A stretch of DNA of 64,000 nt from Fusarium oxysporum f. sp. lycopersici 4287 (taxonomy: Eukaryota; Ascomycota; Sordariomycetes; Hypocreales; Nectriaceae): assembly GCF_000149955.1 (NCBI RefSeq), contig NC_030992.1, positions 2,903,477-2,967,476 of the forward strand. Direction: 5' to 3'. Numbering within the stretch: position 1 is the stretch's first letter; each line of letters begins with the position of its first letter. Below the pieces are notes generated by a model. That model was not told the DNA's origin and did no database searches. It was given only the letters and a program-made list of their open reading frames with translations. Both the position numbers and the translations under genes were made by a program. This document shows, piece by piece, positions 12,412 to 23,869 of the stretch.

Positions 12412-13543
12412 TTAGATTCGCTCCTTAGACAAGGCCTGCCAGATACTCCATGGCAGTTTCCAGCCAGCTGTCTTGACAGCGAATGGGTTGAAATCTGCTT
12501 GCTCTAGACGTTGCAAGTACTGTGCCGAAGGGATAGCTTCAAGAAGCACTCCAAATCCCTGACGGATCTCTCTCAATGTGTCGCTTCCCTCGGTATACAA
12601 ATGCTCAGCTTCTCCTTGATGCTCAAACTCATGACCTGGATCCTCTCCTGCCTTGAGCCGCTTGAGCATCTCTCGGGCCGTGATAAGGTGGTCATTGGCT
12701 CGTGTCGCGACCTGGAATACAGCATCTTGAAGTCCGGGAGCATTGGGTCCCTGCCTGAAGACCTCCTCCTCCTTAACTCCTGCTTCAGCCATAGCATCCA
12801 ATGGCAGAAGAAGCGCAGGCTCTCGCACTGCTGGAACCTGACCAGAAGGTGTATTTACTGGAGGAGGTGCCGCCAGAACAGGGATGCCACGTAGGACCGC
12901 AGCGATACCACAAGCCTTTCCGATATGACTTGCGAGATGATCGACATGCATTGATCTCAGCGGAAGTGATGCTAATGTCGCGTACATGAGAGTCGAATAT
13001 GTATTCTCAGCATACTCCTCCAAGCTCGCCAAATTCGCAAAAGGCCTGTTTGTCATATGCTTTTCTCTCGTTTTTATTAATCTCGAGATCCAAAATTTTA
13101 TAGATTTCTTGGTAGAATTGCCATCACGGGCCTCCAGATCTTGTAGACCCTTGTGAAGGAGGATGCAAATGGGTTCGCGAGGGGGACGACCCGCGAAAGT
13201 GTTGTCAATGGATTCTTGCCAGAATTTTATTCGAAAGGATCCAATCGTAGGGTTAGAGACGAGCTCAGGGAGACGAACAAGCTCAAGGTTGAGGGTACGG
13301 AGAGCAGCGTAGGTGTCTTGTACTGGAGAGGGGACGAAGCGGCGAATGAGATGAGCATCATAGTCGCTGTTTCTAAGAAATGTCAGATTAGATTGTTTAA
13401 GAATATAGTTCATCTTACTGTAACTGTGTCAAGCAGTATCTTCTTGCAGCTTCAACATCAACATCTGTGATATATGTTCGGCGACATGTTCGGGCGTGGG
13501 TGAAGCCCCGAAGGCTCTGGCCCAATAGTCTTGGGCGATACAT
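12412..13543 (-). CDS. NDUFAF6-like mitochondrial complex I assembly factor (squalene/phytoene synthase fold)
   Basis: This protein belongs to the squalene/phytoene synthase-like family, whose NDUFAF6 branch acts in mitochondrial complex I assembly in the matrix rather than in isoprenoid synthesis. Exon 1 (13543-13419) supplies a basic, Arg-rich mitochondrial presequence (MYRPRLLGQSLRGF...) and the characteristic AARRYCLTQL helix. A 46-nt intron follows, then exon 2 (13372-12412). The product is about 361 residues. The HIGKACGIAAVLRGIP segment matches the second conserved motif region of the fold, but the Asp-rich DxxxD catalytic motifs of true synthases are not seen, which supports the assembly-factor reading. 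The gene is divergent from RAD5, with start codons 385 bp apart. Confidence 0.88.
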
Positions 13544-13928
13544 TGTAAAATGATGAGTCCTCAACGATTATCGAATTACAATTGTCTTTCAAAAACCGTT
13601 ATCATCTCAATAGCAATGCAATTGATTGTGATAAAATGGACATGACGGTCCTGCGACTTAGACACGGCCACCCATAGACGTCGGATTTCCAATCGCCTTC
13701 AGTGAATTTTTCATGACGTCGAGCTCTGCCGCGCCACAGCATCAGCCACACCAATTAACACGAAATGACGAGATGGAAGGAACCACTTAAACACGGGATC
13801 AGGTGACACTGCCACGCGCAGTCGCGCCTGCAAGGGTTTGTCGCGTCTCCCAGCTCCGACCTCAAAGAGCTCTTTTGGGGGGCTTCAACATTTTTGGCCA
13901 AACGCTCTATGAGAAAAGGTCTTTAGTC
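13544..13928. promoter_or_regulatory. Divergent promoter between NDUFAF6-like gene and RAD5
   Basis: The 385 bp between the two start codons must hold both promoters. On the plus side the frame of RAD5 stays open upstream to 13803, but without an ATG, so this is treated as leader. I see no clear TATA box. Confidence 0.45.
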
Positions 13929-16900
13929 ATGACACTTTCTTACCAAGAAAATCACCCAGATGATCATATAGATCCAGAACCTCCCACGAAAAGAAGAAGG
14001 TTTTTTGCAGACCCAGGCGAACTTTCTTCAGACCCTGTCTCTCATGACCAGTCCCCACTACCGCAGCCGAAACGGTTCTTTAAAGATGAAGGCGATATCG
14101 AGGAAGAGGATGAATACAAAGATAATTTAGACGAAATACACGACGATGATCTCCCTGTAACATCTCCGTCACGGCCACCGGCGCTCCAACAGGAGTCGTC
14201 TGTCTCCTTTGATCAAGAGGCATTCGAAGCTTTCGTCGGGGACAAGGTCTCTACTGACGTTCTCTCGGCCATAAGAGACCACTGCGGAAACGATCTCGAA
14301 CGAGCGGTTAATATGTACTTTGATGGAACATACAAGAAATTTGTTAAGAAGCCATCATGGAAAGCACCCTTAAGGCCTGCCTCTACCGCCAGCTCCAGTC
14401 GGTCGCCAAGCGTCCCCAACGAACGCAAGCCAAATATCAAGGCAAGCCAAAGAATGCCAAAACAACGATATATAGGAGCGTTTGGTGTTGAAGGATGGGC
14501 TACACGAAGCGGAGTTAACGTGTTGAAGCACGGCGACATCGTGAAAATCGAGCGACAAAAATTACAGCCACCCCAATCTGTCAGAGGGAAGGGAAAGGCC
14601 GGACCAGTTACACCTTCGCGAGGGTTTGCCGCCGCCGCCGCGAGGCGAGTCGATGTTATCGTGCGCTTCACCACTCAAAATGGGTCAGAAGTTGGACGGC
14701 TAGCGAAGGAGACAGCAAATTGGGTTTCAGCTCTGATCGACGAAAAGGTGTGCAAATTCGAAGGAACTGTGGTCTACGCCCCTGAGAGACTCCGAACGAA
14801 CGACACGGTTTTCTTACAATTGCGATGCTCACTACTCGACTCTGCCTTCTTCAGCCGCTCATTCAAACTTGCTGACGACCGATCGGCTGCTTTCTTCGAA
14901 CAGAACGAGACGAACGATGAGAAAACACTTCGACTACGACAAGTCGCACTGGTCAAATTATTTCAAGAGATCAATTTACAGCCCACTATGTCGAATTCTG
15001 CTGCCACAGATGGCCGTAAGGGGCTACTCCGAGCTGCTGAGCAGGACGAACAGAAGCAAAAGGAGGCTAAGAAGTCAAATGGGAACACAAATGGAAACGG
15101 TAAGGAAGCCGGCTCATCCCAGTCGTCCGAGACCGAGGAAGGAGAAGAGCTGGAACAGGATCAGCTTGATGCGCTGTACAAGAAGGCACAGTCCTTCGAT
15201 TTTAGCACTCCTGAAGCGGAGCCAGCAGATACCTTTGCTATGACACTGCGATCATATCAGAAACAAGCGCTACACTGGATGATGGCAAAAGAGAAGGACG
15301 AGAAAAGCAACCGGGAGCCATCCATGCACCCTCTTTGGGAGGAGTACGATTGGCCATTGAAAGATGTCGATGATAAAAACGTACCTCAGGTTGAGGGACA
15401 GCCGAAGTTCTACGTCAATCCGTATTCTGGCGACTTGTCCCTTGACTTCCCAGTTCAAGAACAACATTGTCTGGGTGGTATTCTTGCCGATGAAATGGGT
15501 CTCGGCAAGACTATCCAAATGCTAAGCTTGGTGCACACGCACAGATCCGAGATCGCGCTTCAAGCTCGCCGAGCAGCTGTTGAGCTCTCGAGCGTGAATC
15601 AGCTTACCAGACTGGGCAAGAACTCAGAATCGGTGCTTGATGCGCCATGCACAACGTTGGTGGTTGCACCCATGTCGCTACTGTCGCAATGGCAAAGTGA
15701 AGCGGTGAAGGCTTCCAAGGATGGAACAATGAGGATTGAGTTATACTACGGCAACGAGAAGTCAAGCAATCTGCAGGCACTCTGCTGTGCTTCCAACGCG
15801 TCCAACGCTCCAGACCTGGTGATTACCAGTTACGGAGTTGTTCTATCCGAATTCAGTAGCATAGCTGCCAGAAACGGAGACAAGAGCTTTCACAACGGCC
15901 TCTTCTCCCTAAAGTTCTTCCGCATTATTATCGACGAGGCACACCATATCAAGAACAGGTCATCCAAGACTGCAAAGGCTTGCTACGAAATATCAGCCTA
16001 CCATAGATGGGCTCTGACGGGAACTCCCATCGTCAACAAATTAGAAGATTTGTTTAGTCTTGTCAGATTCCTAGGCGTGGAACCTTGGAACAACTTTTCG
16101 TTCTGGCGAACATTTATTACTGTGCCTTTCGAATCAGGCGACTTTATGCGGGCCTTGGATGTTGTACAAACAGTCCTAGAGCCTCTCGTCCTACGACGTA
16201 CAAAGGACATGAAAACACCCGACGGCAAACCGCTTGTGCTCCTACCACCTAAGCAAGTCGAAATTGTTGATGTGGAGCTATCGGAAACGGAACGAGATGT
16301 GTATAGTTACATTTTCAACAAAGCGAAACGAACGTTTTCGCAGAACGTTGAAGCGGGTACTGTCATGAAAGCCTTTACCACCATCTTTGCACAGATCCTG
16401 CGTCTTCGCCAATCTTGCTGTCATCCCATCCTCGTCCGCAATCGTGATATTGTGGCAGATGAAGAAGAAGCTGGAGCTGCTGCTGATGCCGCTGCTGGAC
16501 TGGCAGATGATATGGACCTTGAGTCGCTTATCACTTCCTTCACGGCAGAGACAGATGAGGCTTCGAAGGAGACTAACCAGACCTTCGGTGCTCATGCCTT
16601 GGAACAGATACGTGATGAGGCTGAGAATGAATGCCCTCTATGTTTTGAAGAGCCGATGAATGTTCAGACCGTGACTGGGTGTTGGCACTCTGCGTGTAAA
16701 AAGTGCTTGCTTGATTATATCAAGCATCAGACTGGCAAGGGCGAAGTGCCTCGGTGTTTCAGTTGTCGTGAGCCGATCAACAAACGTGACCTGTTTGAGG
16801 TCGTTCGACACGACGATGACCCTGATATGATGATGTCGAAGAATCCTAAGATCAGCCTGCAACGAGTTGGTGTTAATGCTTCTTCAGCAAAGGTGGTTGC

Positions 16901-17454
16901 ACTGATGTCTGAATTGCGGAGTCTGAGACGAGAACATCCCAAGATGAAGTCTGTGGTGTTCTCCCAGTTCACGTCTTTTCTTAGCCTTATCGAGCCTGCT
17001 CTCACTCGTGCGAACATCAAGTTCCTGCGACTTGACGGATCTATGGCCCAGAAAGCTCGAGCGGCTGTACTTAACGAGTTCACCGAGAGAAAAGGGTTCA
17101 CGATCCTATTGCTAAGTTTGCGTGCTGGAGGTGTCGGGTTAAATCTGACGAGCGCTGGCCGAGTATTCATGATGGATCCCTGGTGGAGTTTTGCAGTCGA
17201 GGCTCAGGCCATCGATCGAGTACACAGAATGGGACAAGAGTCGGAAGTACAAGTCAAGAGATTTGTGGTCAAGGAAAGTGTGGAAGAGCGGATGCTGAAG
17301 GTCCAGGAGCGGAAGAAGTTCATGTGAGTTTTACTGATGGTGAGAGTATCAGAGCGCAACTAACCTTTGAAACAGAGCAACCTCTTTGGGCATGATGAGT
17401 GATGAAGAGAAAAAGCTCCAACGTATCGAAGATATCAAGGAGCTATTGAGCTAG
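13929..17454 (+). CDS. RAD5: Rad5-type SNF2 helicase / RING E3 ubiquitin ligase (HLTF family)
   Basis: In this family the protein drives Lys63-linked polyubiquitination of PCNA with Ubc13-Mms2 and remodels stalled forks in error-free damage tolerance. Exon 1 is 13929-17323 and exon 2 is 17376-17454, with a 52-nt intron. The product is 1,157 residues, close to yeast Rad5. Domains in order: a UBA-like helix bundle (about 95-137), HIRAN (about 178-300, starting RYIGAFGVEGW), the SNF2 N-lobe with Walker A DEMGLGKT (521-528) and Walker B DEAHH, and a C3HC4 RING (CPLCFEEP...CWHSACKKC...CFSCREP) inserted within the helicase. The C-lobe carries FSQFTSFL, RLDGSM, LLSLRAGGVGLNLT and DRVHRMGQ. The first true ATG is at 13929. 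Splicing adds the final ELLS tail. Confidence 0.96.
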
Positions 17455-18151
17455 TAGCTGCGCATATATCTGCTGCATGCATTGCTTGGTTTATTTCTGC
17501 ATATTTCTCATTGCTAGACATGATGGCTGTGGCATGAATGCATTCGCAAGGCGTCTGGGACATAAATGGGATACGAACAATAGTATAGAGGGCATTAAAA
17601 TAGCAGGCAGCCTGTTTGACAAGATATTCTAGGTCATGGCAAGGCCTCAAGGAGTCTGGTTGGCTGGGTTCGAAGTTGGGATCAGAAAACACCAGCATCT
17701 GATGAACAAGTCTGACATGGAGTCAATCACGATAGTTTAGGCATTTAAAAAATACATGAAACTTAATCATCTCTTCTAGTCATGTCTTTATATTTTGAGG
17801 AACAAGACGATCATTTGGTACTGACTTTTGGTCATGGTGATGTCTCAGCGCGGTCATGTTCCTGCATTGCCGCAATGGGCGCGTGACCAAAGGCCCTATG
17901 AATGTATCATCCTCAGTCTCAACCATCACGAACCTGACGCGACTCACCTGACTTGGAACCTCATGGGTACAAAATCACCGTAATATTCAACTTTGACATA
18001 TTTAAATACTCCAGAGTCAGCCGGGTGGCTGCTGTCACTGTGGGAGTGTTGTGTCATAGAGTATACATATATAGGCGACTGCATATCCGCTACACAAGCC
18101 GTTCGCCTGGTTAAACTGCACTTTCTCTCTATTCTTCACTCTCTTTGTTAG
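17455..18151. other. Intergenic region with TATA-like promoter element
   Basis: This holds the 3' region of RAD5 and the promoter of the next gene. A TATA-like word lies at 18062-18074. A pyrimidine-rich tract (about 18121-18149) ends in TTAG, which could be a splice acceptor at 18151. The ORF-sized frame at 17435-17698 on the minus strand looks spurious. Confidence 0.5.
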
Positions 18152-19263
18152 CGTTCTTTGAGCATATTTACAACCTGGATAACCCTTCGTTAAGGTCTGG
18201 AGAAGTAGTCGAGGGACAAAGCAACGGCGTTGCTGCAGCTCACGACTCGATCTCTCAAAAGGACCCAGAGATCAAGCAAGAGTTTGAGGACGAGCTAGAA
18301 GAGACACAAGTTGGTGAGATTGAAACCGATACAAAGTCTGTACCCAAGGACAACCTTAAAGACCCAGACGACGATTACGACAGCGACGACGAGCATCATC
18401 TTTGCTCCATACTTCTCTACTTTATATCAAAGACTCTTCTGAACCATCTCAGAGACGAACCTGAAGACATACCAATGGACCGCTTTGCCGAACAGTTCTT
18501 TGGTCGTCAGGACCAGTCTTCACGCTCTCGACCTCCTGAGGATCCCAGCTTCATGGAAACATTCGCAAAGAATTTGGCCAAATCCGCTGCTAAATCTGCC
18601 GCCAGAAAAGCCATGGGTCAATCATCTTCTGAGAAACGAACTCGCGATGGCACACGAAGCGGAAACCAGATCAACCCTGAAGACTTCCGTGGTGTAGCTG
18701 AGTTCGTTCTTGGTATGCTTGGCGGCAAGAATGAACAGCCCCGAAGAGACGACGATCGCAAGAAGGATAAGAAGAGGAAGAGAGATAAAGATAAGGAGAG
18801 GAGCAGAGAAGCACCGAGGAGTAGGGATGTTGAAGATGGCGGTGAGAAATACGGATCTGATAAAGAACGTCGAAAGAGACGTCGTCACCGCGTAACCTTT
18901 GCAGAACCATACTACGAGTCTCCTCGTCCAGAAGGGACTTACTACGCCCAGCCCTACGAGCCTCGTCGCGACGATGACAAAGAAGAGCGCCGCCGTCGTC
19001 GTCGTCAACGTCGATACAAGCGCGACCTAGATCTCAAGACCCTTAAGACAGAGTTGGAGGCCATGTCGAGCACTATAATCTCTTTGAACGCAAGAGGCGC
19101 TAAACATCGGGACTGTGAGTTTTATGATCGCTTTGTGAGAAAGGGCGGAAGGTTGCAGGATGTCATCGGGAGTACGTTGGGACAGATCAGGGGGGTTATG
19201 GAGGGTGAAGTTGAGGCGGAGGAGAGAAGACGACGGAGGGATCGTAGGAGGGAGATGCGATGA
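18152..19263 (+). CDS. Hypothetical Arg/Lys-rich protein, 5' end uncertain
   Basis: I do not recognise this protein. The frame is open from 18145 to the stop at 19261-19263, but the first in-frame ATG is only at 18475. The segment between is acidic and looks coding (Glu/Asp-rich, then SILLYFISKTLL), so a start upstream is likely. One model uses a minimal first exon, ATGG at 17963-17966, spliced to the acceptor at 18151, giving MAFFEHIYN. The alternatives are initiation at 18475 or at a non-AUG codon. The rest is strongly basic, with several KKRKR/RRRR clusters (bipartite nuclear-localisation character) and a C-terminal helical region ending in RRRRDRRREMR. A nuclear location is inferred from composition only. 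Confidence 0.6.
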
Positions 19264-19653
19264 TATCCATTGGTACAAGGTTGAGGGTTTGTTATTTTAT
19301 TGCGTCTTTGCAAACGTGTTAGGCAATCTTCTAGAATTTATATGTGTTACAACAAAGAATGTTCTCAAGTTTGATGGACTGCATAAGGAATCGGTGCTTT
19401 GCAGATGTTTGATGGGGTGCTTGTTTGCATGTACATATAGACGAGGGAGCCAGTTGGCGTTTGTAGGGAATGAAAGAAATAAACCAGTCATTGATTGTCA
19501 GTTTCAACTGGCGAGGTATGATGATGGACACGATATGTCGCTGCAATTGAGGAAGCAGGTTATTCCCTGGGTATATAGATATGCAGTCGCTTTCTTTCGT
19601 TCTGTCAATAATGCGTTATCTGTGTCATCCCCATAGACATTTTCTCATTCGCG
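19264..19653. other. Intergenic region
   Basis: This 390-bp stretch covers the 3' end of the Arg-rich gene and the promoter of the small membrane protein. Open frames on both strands overlap here but lack any domain or codon signal. Confidence 0.5.
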
Positions 19654-20292
19654 ATGCCTTCCATCAGTCTCACTCACAATTCAACAATCCTCAATCACCT
19701 TGCACCGTATATCACGACAGAAACACACACTACAAAGCCAACAACTCAAAGTTACGATCACACTCACGACTTCAAACCTCTCCTATCAAGAGCCCTTCAC
19801 AAGCTTCATCGTCGAGACACAGCTCCGGAAATCATAGGGATAGTCGTCGGTTTAACTCTCCTTGCCGCTATCATCGGAGTCGGCTTATTTGTATGGAACT
19901 GGAACATCTTCAGGCAGCTCAAGGCGAGCAGGAGTCAGAGACACAACCGTCGTCGTCACTCACACCGTCGACGTCATATCATAGGACATTTCAACGCAAG
20001 TGTCGAAGATGACCCTGAATATGTCGAGCTTGAGTCTCGTGAACTTCATCACCGCCATGGAGTCCGTCACCACCCTAACTGCCGACATCACAGGCTTCAC
20101 CACGGACATCGACATCGTTCAGGCCCTCGAAGACCGGAGCCGATATTTCAGATGCCCAATCCCTGTCATCTACATCCACTTCACCCACCGAATGAGATGG
20201 ATGCACCTCAGATACATGATGGACTGAACAATCCTTTCATGTTTGGACATCGCTGGCATAGGCGGGATAGGGATGTTGTTTCTGTTTGTTAG
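19654..20292 (+). CDS. Small single-pass membrane protein with His/Arg-rich tail
   Basis: This is an unrecognised 212-residue protein from a clear ATG. The first 55 residues are Thr/His-rich, without an obvious cleavable signal peptide. One strong hydrophobic helix follows (about 59-83, EIIGIVVGLTLLAAIIGVGL) and then a basic juxtamembrane stretch, so a type III/Nout-Cin topology is likely. The tail contains RRRHSHRRRH, an acidic spacer, and a long His/Arg-rich region (HHRHGVRHHPNCRHHRLHHGHRH) that could bind metal ions. It is convergent with a second protein of the same design at 20586-20996, which suggests relatedness or a shared role. Transfer, truncation or frameshift are not evident. Confidence 0.7.
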   Translation: MPSISLTHNSTILNHLAPYITTETHTTKPTTQSYDHTHDFKPLLSRALHKLHRRDTAPEIIGIVVGLTLLAAIIGVGLFVWNWNIFRQLKASRSQRHNRRRHSHRRRHIIGHFNASVEDDPEYVELESRELHHRHGVRHHPNCRHHRLHHGHRHRSGPRRPEPIFQMPNPCHLHPLHPPNEMDAPQIHDGLNNPFMFGHRWHRRDRDVVSVC

Positions 20293-20585
20293 ACCACTGC
20301 GCATGAATAGCAATAGACTGTATGATATACTGGGAAGAGACAATAAAGAAGCTTATGAATATCTAGAAGACGGGCTAATAGAATACAAATGATACGATAC
20401 ATGAATCCAACTACACAAACATGATGCCCTGGGACTCTACTTTCCGAAGTCAAAGAACGAAGCACTAATACACTCAAAGGATACACATGAAATAGAGAAT
20501 TCTAAACATAAGTTAGCCTCATTCTCATGTATGTGAAAGTATGAGGACAGTATTCACTTACCAAAAGGCAGGGCTTCTCCCCCTG

Positions 20586-20996
20586 CTACCCATCTGCCGG
20601 CTTATCAGGTGGAGGCGGAGGTGCATCATCCGCAGGAGCAGCACTCCTATCGGAATGTCTCGAGCCTCCACTACTCATCGATTTATGCCTCCTGTGATGA
20701 TGGTGGTGGTGATGATGATGCCGGCGATGTTTCTTCTTCCTAAAAGTAAACCGTGCAGATCTGTAGTAGAAGTACAAAAAGGTGATGACAATGGCCAGGA
20801 ATGCAGCAAGGGTAAAGCCCACAATGAGTCCAATCTTGATGTTGTTATTCGTAGTTGGGTTATCAGAGAATTGTCTCCTTATAAGAGTGGGATATGGGCT
20901 AATATGACTGAAGGGCTTCGTGAGTGGATGAAGAATGGCTGGGGATCCATGGCGTCGGGCAGCCTGCAGGTGAGGCGAGGATGTAGGGATATACAT
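20586..20996 (-). CDS. Small single-pass membrane protein with poly-His tail
   Basis: This is an unrecognised 136-residue protein. It has a Ser/Pro/His-rich N-terminal part of about 52 residues and one hydrophobic helix (about 54-77, IKIGLIVGFTLAAFLAIVITF). A basic cluster (FRKKKHRRH) follows, then a run of nine His and a Ser/Pro/Asp C-terminus. The order of elements and the GLIVGFTLAA helix resemble the convergent neighbour (GIVVGLTLLAA). Only about 293 bp separate the two stop codons. The His run is encoded by alternating CAT/CAC codons, so it is not a simple DNA repeat. Function is unknown; metal binding by the cytoplasmic tail is an inference. Confidence 0.65.
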   Translation of the reverse strand: MYIPTSSPHLQAARRHGSPAILHPLTKPFSHISPYPTLIRRQFSDNPTTNNNIKIGLIVGFTLAAFLAIVITFLYFYYRSARFTFRKKKHRRHHHHHHHHHRRHKSMSSGGSRHSDRSAAPADDAPPPPPDKPADG

Positions 20997-22801
20997 TAAA
21001 TCTCACAGATCTCAAGCAGAATAGAGTCAAAACATTGATACAAAAGTGCAAAAGGGGGCGTCTAACGACACCAAGATCAGCAAAACATGATGCAGGACAA
21101 TATTCTTATCTCTTGGGATGAGGCCTGAAGAGATGGATATTTAAGTTTACGTCTACGATAACAGGATCAGGCAGAAATATGGCAATTGAACATGGTGTGA
21201 GAGAGATGTTTCTTGAGGAACGACATGAAGGAGGGATGCATGCATATAGGCGCTGCAGCCCGACGAGTGTAGTGAGAGTAAGACGTGCATTCATGTCCCA
21301 ATCAACGGGTTCCGAGGCGAGGTTTGTGCGGCGATGGTTACTGTTACGGTTGACTTGCGGGGGGTGAGAATGCTGTGCGATGTGAGTTGTTAGTTATGGA
21401 TAAAAGGAGGTAGATGTGCGTGGTGAGAACAGAGAGTTGTATGACATGATATGAGGCTATGAAGATGTTACTTGTTGTGATATTAGACAGATTGTGCTTG
21501 ATCTAGCAGCAGAAAGGCTGAAACATATACATGACTATACAAAGTTGAATAGTAAATGAATGAAAAGAGGAACAAGAACCAAAAGTTATCTGCCGTGGCT
21601 TCAATGCCAACGCATCAATCGACCATTTGAGGCATTCGATCAACGTCTCGTTACCAATCGTACGACACCATTCAACGATGCATGCACGTTGTATCACTAA
21701 AGAATACATGATTGGATATGTCAGAATGTAACATGATATCAATCAAGTACCAAGAACCTGGAGAAGTACACATTGATCGTGTTGACATCACGTCACTCTA
21801 CCCATGAAAAGCCATAGTCTAGAGCTGAAGCCATAGCCAAAGAAGGGTCATGGCGCATGATGATCGTATTTGCTTTTTCCTGAGGCTCAACTAACGCCAG
21901 CATAACCTCCAATATCATTCTGCATTAATTCACTATTTCTTTCTTCTCTCTGATCCAAAGGTTGAGCGTTTTTCTACTTACCCCTGTCAACCCCCCATGA
22001 CAATGTTCAGGGGATGGAAACCGCCTCACTTACACGACAGACAGGGCCATGACTCGGCTGAGTGGATCATCATGAGCACTTGACAAGGAGTTTACCATAC
22101 TATCAGATCGCTTATTATTAGCTACAGCAGTAGACACTATCCTATCGGCACTAATCCGTGTATTCCGGGCATAGTCTCCGCTATATTCGTTAGTTGATCG
22201 ACGGAGGGGAAATGACCCAAGTTGGCTCTGAGAGGGCTGAGTCTTAGAGGGCTGAGGATGTATTGACCACCTGTTCGTTGGCAGACATGATGCAACGGAT
22301 AGATACATGCATTTACGATGCTCTACAGTATCCAGTGCTGATCAACACGACCAGAATCAACGGCTCATCAGCTCTAGAATCATAAGACACGTTTAAACTG
22401 AACCCCCCGCTTAATTATTGACCGTACAGGTAGTATTGGGGCACTATATACGAGTCAAAGCGCAGTTCCCACCTCTGCTCTCCTCACTTTCAGTCCAGGT
22501 CCAGATTGCCGAGAAGCAGCACGCACGCATTGCATTACCTGACCTGCAAGAGTTAAGCCCCTCCATAGACTATTCAATCATAAAAAGTCTCGTTCTTCCT
22601 CTCAGCTCAGCTCACTCTCTCTATAAATCATCAATCTTCAACATATCAGCTCCACACGTGGTTCTGTGGCTTGCTATAACCCCCACGTGTCATCACCAAC
22701 CTCTTGTATCGCGTGTTGATCACTACGATATACATATACATACAGTATAACCATAACCATAAGGGTATTCACCTTTATGGTTACTCATCGATCACTTTAT
22801 C
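20997..22801. other. Gene-poor stretch of about 1.8 kb
   Basis: No convincing gene was found. The 92-codon frame on the minus strand (22030-22308) starts with ATG but has a low-complexity Ser-rich composition and no family resemblance. CT-rich runs and short direct repeats (GAGGGCTGAG twice near 22227-22258) are present. The final part is the promoter and leader of the kinase-fold gene. Confidence 0.5.
22755..22782 (+). promoter_or_regulatory. Inverted repeat just upstream of a start codon
   Basis: The arms 22755-22765 and 22772-22782 can pair over 11 positions (one G-U), with a six-base loop. It ends 19 bases before the ATG at 22802, so it would form a stem-loop in the 5' leader if transcribed. 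Confidence 0.5.
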
Positions 22802-23613
22802 ATGAAACATAACAACAACGTCAGACTTCTCGCTGTTCTCGCAGACCCAGAATCAGACGAGAAGAGCGAGTATCGCTTCCTCGTCGACGGCGCTCACGTA
22901 AGATACGTCACACTAGACGGGGGTCTCATAGACCCTGAACATCGCACATACGAGCCAAAACTCCTCCCTCAACTCCCTGTATTTCCTCCCGGGGACTGGA
23001 ACGAGGGCCGTGTCGGAAAGGACGGGCATACAGGGAAGCCTTTCTTCTGCGAGACGAGAAGAAGCAGTTTGCCTGGAATTGGAAATGTCTGGCATGATGT
23101 TATGATAGATCATCTTGAGCTCCGCCAATCGAGCGTGTGCGCCAAACACTCTATCGTGTATCGCATCCTTCCTCTAAGACACCGGTACTGGCAAAGTTTG
23201 CGCAGTTTCCATGGGAGATTCCTTACTTCGCTGCTGAGACGACTTCGTACGAATGGATTCACGGTCAAGGCATCGGTCCTGAGTTTCTCGGTCATATTCA
23301 CGAGAACGGGCGAGTCATTGGTTTCCTCCTCGAAGAGATTCACAATGCTCGGACTGCAGAACCTGAAGATCTCGCCGCATGCCAGCGAAGTCTGCAAAAA
23401 CTGCATGATCTGGGTATTGTACATGGCGATATCAACAAGCACAACTTCCTCATCAGACAAGACGGCGATGCTGTCCTCATCGACTTCGAGACAGCCTACA
23501 AGTGCACAGATCCAGATATACTAGATGAAGAGTATCGACATGTCAAAGAGAGTCTGGAAGATACATCAGGGCGTGGAGGAGCAGGTATGGCGAGCGATTC
23601 AAGTTCAGATTAA
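22802..23613 (+). pseudogene. Kinase-fold (fungal 'alpha-galactosidase A'-annotated) protein with a frameshift
   Basis: The 5' part runs from ATG 22802 in one frame to about 23122. The 3' part continues in another frame from 23119 to the stop at 23611-23613. Together they describe one protein of about 270 residues. The second part has the kinase-like catalytic loop LGIVHGDINKHNFLI and a metal-binding LIDFE motif, plus FAQFPWEIPYFAAET and GPEFLGHI. These match a family of small fungal kinase-fold proteins often labelled alpha-galactosidase A. The frames overlap by only a few bases and no intron with GT-AG ends of workable size fits. A one-base change in the assembly or a true frameshift near 23116-23122 is therefore the simplest reading. 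If it is a sequencing error, the gene is intact. Confidence 0.7.
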
Positions 23614-23765
23614 ATGGGTTATGGGTATACGGATCACAGTACAACATAGTACCACATGTGCAACAGGTTTTCATCACGAATAACAGGCGTTATCTTTTTC
23701 TGATACCAGGGTATACAACAAATGTCAATTTATCTTATTGACTAATAAACAAGAATTCTTTTTGC

Positions 23766-23782
23766 AAAAAAAAAAAAAAAAA
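23766..23782. repeat. Poly-A run (17 A)
   Basis: A homopolymer in the short space between two convergent genes. Confidence 0.8.
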
Positions 23783-23869
23783 GTGCCCGATTTCCAAGGG
23801 TCTATCAAGCCCGAGAAACACCAAAAGCGCCATCAAGAAGAAGAAATAGTACAGTGAACATCGCCGAGC

